The notes below the pieces were generated by a model, which ran no database searches, was not told the DNA's origin, and saw only the letters and a list, made by a program, of their open reading frames with translations. From the NCBI RefSeq assembly GCF_008704995.1, contig NZ_CP023747.1:6916001-6980000 (forward strand): a stretch of DNA of 64,000 nucleotides, given 5' to 3'. A program made the position numbers and the translations under genes. The DNA is from Streptomyces nodosus (GTDB lineage Bacteria; Actinomycetota; Actinomycetes; Streptomycetales; Streptomycetaceae). This document shows positions 8,696 through 17,530 of the stretch, piece by piece (the first letter of the stretch is position 1; every line of letters begins with the position of its first letter).

Positions 8696-9366
8696 CGTTC
8701 TCCCTGGTGGTCCGCGACGGCGGACGGTTCGGCCTCGTGGTGAGCTCCTCCAGCCCCGCGGTCGCGGCCCGGGTCGCGCATCTGCGCCCCGGTATCGGTG
8801 CGGCGGCCTCGCAGAACATCACCGACCCCGGACTCGGCACCGAACTCCTGGACGGGCTGGCGCGACACGGCGACGCCGAGCGCGCGCTGGCCGATGTCAC
8901 CGGTGCGGCTCGGCACGCGCCCACCATCGACTACCGGCAGCTGACCGTGCTGGGCCGCACCGGAGCCGGGTTCGTGCACAACGGCTCCCGCACCCTGGGC
9001 AGACATGCCTCGGCCACCACGGACGGCGCGGTGGCGGCGGGCAACATGCTGGCCGCCGAGCACATTCCCCAGGTCCTCCTGGACGCCTATGCGACGGCGA
9101 CCGGCGAGCTGGAGGAGCGGCTGCTCGCCGCCCTGCGGGCCGCGCTGGCGGCGGGCGGCGAGGAAGGGCCGGTGCACTCCGCGGGCCTCGCGGTTGTCGC
9201 GGACGTGGACTGGCGGGTGACCGATCTGCGCGTGGACTGGGCCGACGACCCCGTCGACCGGCTCGGCGAACTCCTCGCCGTATGGCTGCCCCAGCGCGAC
9301 GACTATGTGCGACGCGGCCTCGATCCGGCCTCCGCGCCCTCCTACGGCGTACCGGGAGACCTGTGA
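8692..9366 (+). CDS. DUF1028 protein (Ntn-hydrolase-like)
   Basis: 224 residues, with the ATG overlapping the ridA stop as ATGA. The N-terminal half matches DUF1028: MTFSLVVRDGGRFGLVVSSS, AHLRPGIGAAASQN, and DGAVAAGNMLAAEHI further on. The family is predicted to have an N-terminal-nucleophile hydrolase fold and often sits beside amidohydrolases and RidA proteins, but its reaction is unestablished. Tight coupling on both sides makes a shared pathway role likely, perhaps cleavage of an amide-type intermediate. Confidence 0.85.
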   Translation: MTFSLVVRDGGRFGLVVSSSSPAVAARVAHLRPGIGAAASQNITDPGLGTELLDGLARHGDAERALADVTGAARHAPTIDYRQLTVLGRTGAGFVHNGSRTLGRHASATTDGAVAAGNMLAAEHIPQVLLDAYATATGELEERLLAALRAALAAGGEEGPVHSAGLAVVADVDWRVTDLRVDWADDPVDRLGELLAVWLPQRDDYVRRGLDPASAPSYGVPGDL

Positions 9367-10508
9367 TGATGACGCTGAAAGAGGCCGCCCGGCGTGAAGT
9401 CGACCGGTGTGCCGACGACTTGGTCCGTCTGTCCGAGCGGCTGCACGCCGACCCGGAGACGGCCTGGGAGGAACACCGGGCCGCGGCCGCCGTACCGGAA
9501 CCGCTGGACCGCGCAGGATTCGACGTCACCTCCTCCTATCTGGGGCTGGAGACGGCCTTCCACGCCCGGTTCGGCACCGGCCCCACCAGGATCGCGCTCT
9601 GCGCCGAGTACGACGCCCTGCCCGGCCTCGGCCATGCGTGCGGGCACAACCTGATCGCGGCCGGCTCGGTCGGCGCCGCACTCGCCCTGGCCGCCGTCGC
9701 CGACGACGCCGGTCTCACCGTGGAGGTCTACGGCACCCCCGCCGAGGAGGGCGGCGGCGGCAAGATCGAGATGCTGGACCGGGGGGCCTTCGCCGGAGTC
9801 GACCTCGCGATGATGGTGCATCCCGCGCCGGTGGACGTCGCCGAGGCCCGCCCGTTCGCCGTCAGCCACTCCAAGGTCTCCTACACCGGGAAGTCCGCGC
9901 ACGCCGCCGCCTATCCCGAAGCGGGGATCAACGCGGCCGACGCCTTCACCGTGGCCCAGGTCGCCATCGGGCTGCTCCGCCAGCAACTGCCCGCCTCGGC
10001 CCGGGTGCACGGTGTGGTGACCCATGCCGGGGACGCCCCGAACGCCATCCCGGAGCGCTCCACCGGACGGTGGTACGTACGGGCGGAGACGCTCGCGGAA
10101 CTGGCCGAGCTGGAACCACGGGTCGTGCGGGCCTTCGAGGCGGGGGCCCTCGCGACGGGCTGCGAACTGGAGATCGAGCCGGAGAGCAAACCGTACGCCG
10201 AGTTCCGCACCGACGAGCCCGCTCTGGAGCACTACCGGCAGAACGCCCTCGCCCTGGGGCGCGAGTTCGCCCCGCCCGGCCAGGCGGCACGGATGAACCG
10301 CGCCTCCACCGACATGGGCAATGTCTCGCAGGTGGTGCCGGCGATCCACCCCTATATCGGCATCGGGTCGCTGCCCGCCACGAACCATCAGCACGAGTTC
10401 GCGGCGTACTGCGTCGGCGGCAACGCCGAGCGGGCCCTGCTCGACGGTGCGACCGCACTGGCCTGGACCGCCGTGGACCGCGGCGCCCCGGCCGGGGGAG
10501 CGGTATGA
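9366..10508 (+). CDS. M20-family amidohydrolase/metallopeptidase
   Basis: 380 residues; the ATG at 9366 shares its A with the DUF1028 stop (TGATG). Metal-site motifs are present: GHACGHN at 89-95 and EEGGGGK at 127-133, followed by MMVHPAP and a lid domain. The HACGHN and EEGGGGK forms place it with the AbgB/amidohydrolase group that cleaves N-acyl or aminobenzoyl-glutamate-like amides, rather than with true peptidases. It is the last gene of the four-gene coupled run and probably releases a carboxylate and an amine. Confidence 0.9.
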   Translation: MMTLKEAARREVDRCADDLVRLSERLHADPETAWEEHRAAAAVPEPLDRAGFDVTSSYLGLETAFHARFGTGPTRIALCAEYDALPGLGHACGHNLIAAGSVGAALALAAVADDAGLTVEVYGTPAEEGGGGKIEMLDRGAFAGVDLAMMVHPAPVDVAEARPFAVSHSKVSYTGKSAHAAAYPEAGINAADAFTVAQVAIGLLRQQLPASARVHGVVTHAGDAPNAIPERSTGRWYVRAETLAELAELEPRVVRAFEAGALATGCELEIEPESKPYAEFRTDEPALEHYRQNALALGREFAPPGQAARMNRASTDMGNVSQVVPAIHPYIGIGSLPATNHQHEFAAYCVGGNAERALLDGATALAWTAVDRGAPAGGAV

Positions 10509-10766
10509 CCGGGGCGCGGCCGGGACACCGATCCCGACCGGCCCCGATCGCCTGACCGGACGTCCGGGAGCACACCGGTGCCCGGCCGGTGTCTGACGGT
10601 GGCCGCCGTCTGCGCTCGTGCCGCGGCGCTGTCCGTGCCTGAGCCGGCCGGTTCCCCTCTGCTGCGGCCGAGGACCGGCCGACGGCCGCCCCGGTGTGCC
10701 GTCGGCCCGGACCGGCTCCGCATAGGGTCGGGCGCGGACAGCCAGAGTCGGTCGCAGGGGTTCGGT

Positions 10767-11717
10767 ATGACGTCGCCAGTGGGTTTCACCCTGATGCAGC
10801 TCCGCTACTTTCTCGTCGCCGCGGAGGCCGGCTCGATGACGGCGGCCTCAGCGGAGCTGCACATCGCGCAGTCAGCGGTGTCGGCGGCGGTCCAGAAGCT
10901 GGAGCGGGACCTGCGGGTACAGCTGTTCATCCGCCGCAGGGGCCAGGGCCTGACGCTCACCCCGGCCGGGGAGAGGCTCCAGCAACAGGCCCGTGAACTG
11001 CTGGCCCGCGCGCTGGAGGTCGAAGGAGAGGCCCGGGGGAGCGGCGGGTCCCTGTCCGGTCCCGTCAGGGTCGGCTGCTTCGTCACCCTCGCCCCGTACT
11101 ATCTGCCGGCCCTGTTCAGCGAATGCACCAGACGCTATCCGGGCATCGAGATCGACGTCATGGAGGCGGAGGCGGAACAGCTTCTGCAGTCGCTGCGCGC
11201 GGGACGCATCGACTTCGCCCTCACCTACGACCTCGGCCTGTCCACCGATCTCGAACTGTCAGGTGAGACCATCGCCCGCGCTCCCGCCTATGCCATCGTC
11301 CCGGCCGATCACCCCCTGGCCGGACGGGGCAGCGTGGAACTGACCGAGCTGGCGGGAGAGCCGCTGGTGCTGCTCGATCTGCCCTACAGCCGTGACTACT
11401 TCCGGGCGATGGTGGCCGCCACCGGTACCGCACCGGACGTGCGGTACCGGACCCAGAGCTATGAGACGGTGCGCTCGCTGGTGGCCCAGGGGCTGGGGTA
11501 CTCGGTGCTGAACCAGCGCCCCGCGACCAGCCAGACCTACGGCGGGGGAGAGGTCGCGGAGCTGGAACTGCGGGACGGGCACCCGCCGTTGGAGGTCAAA
11601 CTGGCCTATGTGGAGGGCATCACGCAGGCCGCCCGGACCCGGGCCGTGATGGAACTGCTGCGCCGGCTCACCCCCGGCCGCGCGGCCGGGGGCGAGCGGG
11701 GCTCGCTCCCGGGGTGA
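10767..11717 (+). CDS. LysR family transcriptional regulator
   Basis: 316 residues. The N-terminal winged helix reads MQLRYFLVAAEAGSMTAASAE then HIAQSAVSAAVQKLERDL, the classic LysR HTH. A PBP2-type effector domain follows (VRVGCFVTLAPYYLPALF; RAGRIDFALTYD; VRSLVAQGLGYSVLNQRP). It lies 258 bp after the M20 gene on the same strand and is the likely local regulator of the monooxygenase operon, with a pathway intermediate as probable effector. The ATG at 10767 was chosen because upstream in-frame sequence is non-homologous. Confidence 0.9.
   Translation: MTSPVGFTLMQLRYFLVAAEAGSMTAASAELHIAQSAVSAAVQKLERDLRVQLFIRRRGQGLTLTPAGERLQQQARELLARALEVEGEARGSGGSLSGPVRVGCFVTLAPYYLPALFSECTRRYPGIEIDVMEAEAEQLLQSLRAGRIDFALTYDLGLSTDLELSGETIARAPAYAIVPADHPLAGRGSVELTELAGEPLVLLDLPYSRDYFRAMVAATGTAPDVRYRTQSYETVRSLVAQGLGYSVLNQRPATSQTYGGGEVAELELRDGHPPLEVKLAYVEGITQAARTRAVMELLRRLTPGRAAGGERGSLPG
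11671..11692. terminator. Palindrome in the 3' end of the LysR gene
   Basis: A perfect 22-base inverted repeat (CCCCCGGCC arm, GCGC centre) lies inside the last codons of the LysR gene, 83 bp before the stop of the convergent TetR gene. It could act as a shared terminator. Because it is coding and GC-rich, chance cannot be excluded. Confidence 0.4.
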
Positions 11718-11774
11718 AGGCGCCGCGGTGGGCCATGACCTCGTCCGCCGCCCCGGCGCACCGCCGCCTCCCGG

Positions 11775-12401
11775 TCACAGCTCCGCGCAGCCGGTGACCA
11801 CGCGTGCATGGGCCAGCATCAGGTTGCGGGCCCTGTCCAGCCGCAGGGCGGCGTTGCGGCTGATGATGTGCAGGCCGTAGCCGTCCTCGAGCGCCACGAT
11901 GCCATGCGCCAGATCGTGCGCGCTCGCCGTGAGAGCGAAGACGCCGGTCGCGGCCCCGACCTCCAGCGCCGTCGTGTAGAGGGCGACCTCACGGGCGAAC
12001 AGCGAGGCCATCAGCTCGGCGTGGCCCGGGCTGCGGCCGGCCCGCCGGTGCAGCTCGTACAGAAGCCCGTGGACCGGGTCCTCCGCGGTGTCGGGCAGTC
12101 CGCTCTCCAGCAGTGCGCGCAGGCGTGCCACGGGGGTTCCCGGGAGCGCCTCGTCGTAGGTCCGCTGCCGGGAGGCCAGGAAGTTCTCGACCGCTCCCCG
12201 GTGCACCTCCAGGACGAGGTCGTCGAGCTCGGGGTAGTAGTACAGCACCGAACCCTGGGAGACGCCCGCCGCATCCGCGATGTCCTTGATGCGCAGGCCT
12301 TCGAGGCCGCGCTCCGCGATGGCCCGCCCCGCGGCGGAGACCAGAGCCTCTCTGCGCGCGGTCTGGTTGCGTGGTCTGCCGACTTTCCCCATGGTCACCA
12401 A
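11775..12401 (-). CDS. TetR/AcrR family transcriptional regulator
   Basis: Up to 208 residues. The HTH is clear: AIAERGLEGLRIKDIADAAG then VSQGSVLYYYPELDDLV. A ligand domain with TetR_C-like features follows. The start may be ATG 12401 or the ATG three codons later (MGKVGRPR). It is divergent from the aldehyde dehydrogenase gene, with an 18-bp palindrome in the 260-bp gap, so it probably represses the dehydrogenase-aminotransferase-permease genes and perhaps itself. The YYYPELDDLV variant resembles regulators of amine catabolism, which is only suggestive. Confidence 0.9.
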   Translation of the reverse strand: MVTMGKVGRPRNQTARREALVSAAGRAIAERGLEGLRIKDIADAAGVSQGSVLYYYPELDDLVLEVHRGAVENFLASRQRTYDEALPGTPVARLRALLESGLPDTAEDPVHGLLYELHRRAGRSPGHAELMASLFAREVALYTTALEVGAATGVFALTASAHDLAHGIVALEDGYGLHIISRNAALRLDRARNLMLAHARVVTGCAEL

Positions 12402-12449
12402 TTCTCTGTCACCCAGTCCAGATCCGGCAAGAAGTTTCCGGCAGGAGCA

Positions 12450-12489
12450 TTGACGACCGGTTCACCTATTGTTTGAATCTCGACTCAAA
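12450..12489 (+). promoter_or_regulatory. Putative promoter with overlapping TetR-type operator
   Basis: TTTGAATCTCGACTCAAA at 12472-12489 is an imperfect palindrome with 8-bp arms and one mismatch. It overlaps a possible -10 (TTGAAT, 12473-12478) placed 17 bp after a possible -35 (TTGACG, 12450-12455), reading toward the aldehyde dehydrogenase gene. The layout is what a repressor site would show. The binding protein is inferred to be the divergent TetR. Confidence 0.5.
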
Positions 12490-12660
12490 GAACTCGGTGC
12501 GGGCGCTCGCTGCCGTACCGCCCCCGCCCCCTTGGCGCCCGTCGCCCAGGGCACGGCACCCGAGACGGCCCCGGCCGCAGGACATCCGAACGCCCAGCGG
12601 TTCATCCATGTCCCATGACGCACCTCGCCCTCGTCCCACGACGCAATCGAAGGCCAGAGC

Positions 12661-14133
12661 ATGACGACGTACCCGCACTGGCGGCAGCGCGCCGCCGACT
12701 TCACGCCCCGCACGCGCCTGTTCATCGGCGGTGCGTGGACCGATCCGGCCGACGACCGGTGGTTTCCCACCGTGAACCCGGCCACCGGCAAGACCACCGC
12801 CCAGGTGGCGGCCGGCTCGGCCGCCGATGTCGACCGTGCCGTGGCCGCGGCCCGCACCTCCTTCGAGGACGGCCGCTGGTCGCGCACCCCACCGGCGGAG
12901 CGCAAGCGGGTCCTGCTCGCCCTGGCCCGCCTCATCGAGGAGAACGGCGAGGAGCTCGCCCTGTGCGACACCCTCGACATGGGCAAACCCATCGCCGAGT
13001 CCCACGGCACCGACGTGCCCGGCGCGGCCGGAGTCTTCGCCTGGTACGCCGAGTCCGTCGACAAGCTCTACGACGAGGTCGCCCCGGCACCGCCCGGCAA
13101 TCTGGCCCTCGTCCGCCGTGCCCCGCTCGGTGTCGTGGGCGCGGTGGTGCCCTGGAACTTCCCCCTGGACCTGGCGAGTTGGAAGCTGGCCCCGGCCCTC
13201 GCCGCGGGCAACAGCGTCGTGCTGAAGCCGGCCGAGCAGTCACCGCTGTCGGCGCTGCGGCTCGCCGAACTGGCCGTCGAGGCCGGGCTGCCCGACGGCG
13301 TGCTCAATGTCGTACCCGGCCCGGGGGAGACGACAGGACGCGCCCTCGGCCTCCACCCGGACGTGGACACCCTGGTTTTCACCGGCTCCACCGCCGTGGC
13401 CAAGCGGTTCCTCGCCTACGCGGCCGAGTCCAACATGAAACAGGTCTGGCCCGAGGCGGGCGGCAAGAGCCCCAACCTGGTCTTCGCCGACGCCGACCTG
13501 GAGGCCGCCGCGGAACGCGCCGCCTGGGGCTTCGCCTACAACGCCGGGCAGGTGTGCTCCGCCAACACCCGGCTGCTGGTGGAGGCCTCCGTCCTGGAGG
13601 AGTTCACCGCCAGGGTCGCCGACCACGCCCGCGGCTGGCTGCCGGGCGACCCGCTCGACCCGGCGACCCGCCTCGGCCCGCTCGTCGACGAGGCCCAGGT
13701 GGTGCGCGTCCTCGACGCCGTACGGTCCTCGGGCGGCACCCTGGTCTGCGGCGGCACGCGCCCCGACCGGGACGGCGCCTACCTCGACCCCACCGTGGTC
13801 ACCGGACTCGCGCCCGACGCCCCGCTGGTACGGGAGGAACTGTTCGGCCCCGTGCTGACCGTGCTGCCCTTCCACGACGAGGCCGAGGCCGTCCGCCTGG
13901 CCGACGACTCCGCCTACGGCCTGGCCGCCTCCGTGTGGACCAGGGACCTCGGCCGGGCCCACCGGGTCGCCGACGCCCTGCGGGCGGGCACCGTGTCCGT
14001 CAACACCGTCGACGCGCTCAGCCCGGTCACGCCCTTCGGCGGATTCAAGCAGTCAGGACACGGCCGTGACCTCTCCCTGCACTCCTTCGACAAGTACACC
14101 GGCCTGAAGACCACCTGGATCGCCTACGGCTGA
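12661..14133 (+). CDS. Aldehyde dehydrogenase (PuuC-like)
   Basis: 490 residues, full length for the NAD(P)-dependent ALDH superfamily. Catalytic elements are visible: VVPWNFPLD with Asn166, KPAEQSP, TGSTAVAK, the general base Glu265 in PEAGGKSPN and the nucleophile Cys299 in NAGQVCSAN. The sequence is closest in style to gamma-aminobutyraldehyde and polyamine-derived aldehyde dehydrogenases (PuuC group). It is followed by a class III aminotransferase and an APC permease, suggesting oxidation of an amino-aldehyde formed by transamination of an imported amine. Confidence 0.92.
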   Translation: MTTYPHWRQRAADFTPRTRLFIGGAWTDPADDRWFPTVNPATGKTTAQVAAGSAADVDRAVAAARTSFEDGRWSRTPPAERKRVLLALARLIEENGEELALCDTLDMGKPIAESHGTDVPGAAGVFAWYAESVDKLYDEVAPAPPGNLALVRRAPLGVVGAVVPWNFPLDLASWKLAPALAAGNSVVLKPAEQSPLSALRLAELAVEAGLPDGVLNVVPGPGETTGRALGLHPDVDTLVFTGSTAVAKRFLAYAAESNMKQVWPEAGGKSPNLVFADADLEAAAERAAWGFAYNAGQVCSANTRLLVEASVLEEFTARVADHARGWLPGDPLDPATRLGPLVDEAQVVRVLDAVRSSGGTLVCGGTRPDRDGAYLDPTVVTGLAPDAPLVREELFGPVLTVLPFHDEAEAVRLADDSAYGLAASVWTRDLGRAHRVADALRAGTVSVNTVDALSPVTPFGGFKQSGHGRDLSLHSFDKYTGLKTTWIAYG

Positions 14134-14225
14134 CCGGCCGGCGCCCCACGGTCCCATCGCGCAGCACCCACCACAGCCCTCCCGACCACTGCCTCCACCG
14201 CCACGAAGAAAAGGACGCGTCCCCC

Positions 14226-15593
14226 ATGAACCTCGACGCCGCGGACCTCACCCGCCTGGACCGAGCGCACATCATCCACCCCTATCTGCCGGGCAGCGCC
14301 ACCGAGCGGGTCATCATGACGGAGGGCTCCGGCTGTCGCCTCACCGACACCGAGGGCCGCAGCTATCTGGACGCCACCGGCGGACTGTGGCTCGCCCAGG
14401 TCGGACACGGCCGCACCGAACTCGCCGACGTCGCCCACCGGCAGATGCGAAAGCTGGAGTACTTCACCAGCTTCTGGGAGTTCTCCAACGAGCGCGCCAT
14501 CGAACTCGCCACGCGCCTGGCCCGGATGGCCCCCGACCCGCTGAACCACGTCTACTTCACCTCCGGCGGCTCCGAGGGCAACGAGGCCGCCATCAAGATG
14601 GCCCGCTACTACCACCACCGCCGCGGTGACACCGACCGCACCTGGATCCTGGCGCGCAGCAAGGCCTACCACGGCATCGGCTACGGCGGCGGCTCGGCGA
14701 CCGGCTTCCCGCTGTACCACGAGGGCTTCGCCCCGATGATGCCGCACGTCTCCCACCTCACGCCCCCGTGGCCGTACCGCTCCGAGCTCTACGGAGACCG
14801 GCCGCTGAGCCCCGAGGAGGTCACCGACTTCCTCGTCCGCGAACTGGAGGAGCGCATCGCGGAGATCGGCCCCTCCCGCATCGCCGCCATGATCGGCGAG
14901 CCGATCATGGGCGTCGGCGGCATGCTCGTACCGCCCTCCGACTACTGGCCGCGGGTGCGCGAGGTCCTCGACCGGCACGGCATCCTGCTGATCTTCGACG
15001 AGGTGGTCACCGCCTACGGCCGTGTCGGCGACTGGTTCGCCGCCCAGCACTTCGGTGTCACCCCGGACATCATCGTGACCGCCAAGGGCATCACCTCCGG
15101 CTATGTCCCGCTCGGCGCCCTCCTGGTCGGCGACCATGTCGCCGAGGTGCTGCTGCGCGAGCACGGCTTCCCCATGGGCTACACCTACAACGGCCACCCG
15201 GTGGCCACCGCGGTCGCCGCCGCCAACCTCGACATCATCGACAAGGAGGGGCTGCTCGGCCGTGCCACCTCCATGGGCGCCTTTCTGCACGGCGAACTGG
15301 AGGCCCAGCTCGGCGAGTTGCCGATCGTCGGCGAGATCCGCTCGGTCGGCATGATGCTCGCCGTGGAACTCGTCCAGGACCGTGACACCCGCACCCCCCT
15401 GCCGTTGCTCCCGGAGCAGATGCCCCATGATGTCATCCGCCGTGAGACCGGAGTGATCGTCCGCGACTCCGCGCACAGCCTGGTGCTCTCCCCGCCGCTG
15501 ATCATGACCGAGGCCGAGGCCAAGGAGGCCGCGGGCGCCCTGCGCAGCGTCCTGGAACGCACCGAGCCCTCGGGTGAGATCCGCGCCGCCTGA
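14226..15593 (+). CDS. Class III PLP-dependent aminotransferase (SpuC-like)
   Basis: 455 residues. PLP-site features: SGGSEGNEAAIK at 113-124, Asp258 in IFDEVVTAYGR and the Schiff-base lysine Lys287 in TAKGITSGYVPLGA. The family includes putrescine/polyamine:pyruvate, beta-alanine and GABA transaminases. An AAGAAAAGGA ribosome site precedes ATG 14226. Paired with an ALDH and a permease, it likely converts an imported primary amine to an aldehyde. The exact amine cannot be read from sequence. Confidence 0.92.
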   Translation: MNLDAADLTRLDRAHIIHPYLPGSATERVIMTEGSGCRLTDTEGRSYLDATGGLWLAQVGHGRTELADVAHRQMRKLEYFTSFWEFSNERAIELATRLARMAPDPLNHVYFTSGGSEGNEAAIKMARYYHHRRGDTDRTWILARSKAYHGIGYGGGSATGFPLYHEGFAPMMPHVSHLTPPWPYRSELYGDRPLSPEEVTDFLVRELEERIAEIGPSRIAAMIGEPIMGVGGMLVPPSDYWPRVREVLDRHGILLIFDEVVTAYGRVGDWFAAQHFGVTPDIIVTAKGITSGYVPLGALLVGDHVAEVLLREHGFPMGYTYNGHPVATAVAAANLDIIDKEGLLGRATSMGAFLHGELEAQLGELPIVGEIRSVGMMLAVELVQDRDTRTPLPLLPEQMPHDVIRRETGVIVRDSAHSLVLSPPLIMTEAEAKEAAGALRSVLERTEPSGEIRAA

Positions 15594-15603
15594 GGCCGGT
15601 CCC

Positions 15604-15631
15604 GGGAGGCCCGGCCACCACCGGGCCTCCC
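15604..15631 (+). terminator. Intercistronic hairpin after the aminotransferase gene
   Basis: GGGAGGCCCGG (15604-15614) and its complement (15621-15631) form a perfect 11-bp stem with a 6-nt CCACCA loop, 10 bases after the stop. It may end part of the transcripts or protect the upstream message before the permease gene. Confidence 0.6.
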
Positions 15632-15721
15632 CGCCCAGCAGCACCTGACACGGACCCCACACCGTCGTGGCGCCCCGCACGCCCCCTTTCCGCAGTCCAC
15701 CCTCCTCCCCAGGAACTGCCC

Positions 15722-17242
15722 GTGTCCTCCAAGCTCTCACCGATGGATCAGCGCGCCCAGGACGACGCCACCGTCCTGCAGCGCAGTCTCCGGCGCTTCG
15801 ACATCACCGCGATGGGCGTCGCCGCCGTCATCTCCTTCGACACCGTCGGACAGATCGCCACCGGCGGCGGCCAGGCCGCCACCTGGACGGCGGCCCTCGC
15901 CCTGCTCTTCCTCGTCCCCTACGCCCTGGTGTTCGCCGAGACCGGCGCCGCGTTCCCCCAGGAGGGCGGCCCCTATGTCTGGGTCAAGCTCGCCCTCGGC
16001 CGCCGCGCGGCCGCGCTCACGACCCTGTTCTACTGGGTCACCAACCCCATCTGGCTCGGCGGCTCCCTCGTCTTCATCGCCGCCGAGACCTGGGACCGCT
16101 TCGTGTTCCGCCTGGGCTCGGGCACCGTGGCGGACTACACCTTCAAGCTGTTGTTCGTATGGGCGGCCATCCTCACCGCCGTGGTGTCCCTGCGCCGCGG
16201 CAAGTGGGTCACCACGGTGGGCGCCGGCGTGAAGGTCCTCGCCCTCGCCCTGTTCACCGGCACCGCCGTCCTGTACGGGATGCAGCACGGCTTCCAGGGC
16301 CTGCGAGACGCCCACTTCGCACCGACGACCGGCGGATTCCTCGCCCTCGTCCCGATCCTGCTGTTCGCCTATGTCGGGTTCGAGGCGCCCAACGCCGCCG
16401 GCGAGGAGATGCACGACCCCCAGCGCGACGTGCCCGCCGCCCTCGGCCGCTCCGCCGCCCTCGCCGCCTGCTGCTATCTGCTGCCCGTCCTCGCCCTCCT
16501 CGCTGTCGTCCCCGCCGGACAGGTGACCGGCATCGGCGGGTTCATGGAAGGAGCCCGGCTCGTCTTCGACGTCTACGGGGCGGCCGCCGGGCCCCTGCTG
16601 ACGCTCACCGCCGTGATGTTCGTCTTCGCCCTGCTCACCCAGGGCAGCGCCTGGATGATCGTCAGCGACCGCATGCAGGCGATGGCGGCCGCGGACGGAG
16701 GCTTCTTCTCCCGCGGGCTGGGCGCCTTCCACCCCCGTCTCGGCACCCCGGTGCGCACCAATCTGCTCTCCGGAGCGGTGGCCACGCTGTTCATGCTCGC
16801 CGCCATGCAACTCGCGGACGGGAACGCCGCCGCCGTCTTCTCGGTGGTGCTCACCGTCGCGGTCACCACCCTGCTGCTGTCGTACCTCGTGATCATCCCG
16901 TCGCTGGTCCTGCTCCGACTGCGCCGCCCCGACGCCGTACGGCCCTATCGCGTGCCCTGCGGCACCGGCGGCTTCCTGCTCTGCGCGGGCGTCGTCCTCG
17001 CCTGGATCGCCGTCGGCTCGTGGTCGGCGCTCTTCCCCGGAGTTCTCGAGCATCTGTTCGGCCTCAGCTACGACTTCCAGGACCAGTGGGGTGTGTCCCG
17101 CCTGACGTTCGAGTCGTTCACGCTCGGCACCGTCGCGCTGCTGCTGCTCGTCGGCGCCGTGGGCTTCGCCGCCGCCCACCGCCGCGACCAGGCTTCCCGC
17201 TCACTCACCTCTCCCCGAAGGCCCTCCAGCGATGCCGACTGA
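15722..17242 (+). CDS. APC-family amine/amino-acid permease
   Basis: 506 residues with about twelve hydrophobic segments. The N-terminal pattern RSLRRFDITAMGVAAVISF and QEGGPYVWVKLALGR fits the APC superfamily, near the glutamate/GABA antiporter group. Start GTG 15722 has AGGA seven bases upstream. The C-terminal tail is short and cytoplasmic. It is the third gene after the ALDH and aminotransferase, so it probably imports their amine substrate. Confidence 0.9.
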   Translation: MSSKLSPMDQRAQDDATVLQRSLRRFDITAMGVAAVISFDTVGQIATGGGQAATWTAALALLFLVPYALVFAETGAAFPQEGGPYVWVKLALGRRAAALTTLFYWVTNPIWLGGSLVFIAAETWDRFVFRLGSGTVADYTFKLLFVWAAILTAVVSLRRGKWVTTVGAGVKVLALALFTGTAVLYGMQHGFQGLRDAHFAPTTGGFLALVPILLFAYVGFEAPNAAGEEMHDPQRDVPAALGRSAALAACCYLLPVLALLAVVPAGQVTGIGGFMEGARLVFDVYGAAAGPLLTLTAVMFVFALLTQGSAWMIVSDRMQAMAAADGGFFSRGLGAFHPRLGTPVRTNLLSGAVATLFMLAAMQLADGNAAAVFSVVLTVAVTTLLLSYLVIIPSLVLLRLRRPDAVRPYRVPCGTGGFLLCAGVVLAWIAVGSWSALFPGVLEHLFGLSYDFQDQWGVSRLTFESFTLGTVALLLLVGAVGFAAAHRRDQASRSLTSPRRPSSDAD

Positions 17243-17366
17243 CCGTGGCACCGCCCCGACCCCCTCCATGTCGTCGGCACCTGCCCGGCCTCGCCGAACC
17301 TGAGGGAGCACCCGGAGCGGCTCGCCGACGGCCCGTCACCGGGGGTGTCGACCGTGCCCTGCTCGA

Positions 17367-17408
17367 CGGTCCCGGTCCCATCCCCGGTCGGGGCCGGGGC
17401 CGGGACCG
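17367..17408. terminator. Hairpin terminator between convergent genes
   Basis: CGGTCCCGGTCCC at 17367-17379 pairs with GGGGCCGGGACCG ending at 17408: 13 bp including one G-U pair, with a 16-nt loop. It lies between the permease gene (ends 17242) and the leftward NUDIX gene (ends 17531). The rest of this 288-bp gap shows nothing else. Confidence 0.6.
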
Positions 17409-17530
17409 ACCGGCGATGCCTTCCTCAGGGTTCCGGGGGAGGACGCCGCCGAGGCAGCCAGGGGGGCGGACCCGCAGACGGATGGCGCTTGGGTCGGCCA
17501 GGATCTCCGGGGACGGCGACACGACACTGC

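Noticed and set aside
14124..15740. Long leftward frame (538 codons) opposite the aminotransferase gene
   Set aside because: A shadow of high third-position G+C on the other strand; the + strand aminotransferase has every catalytic motif.
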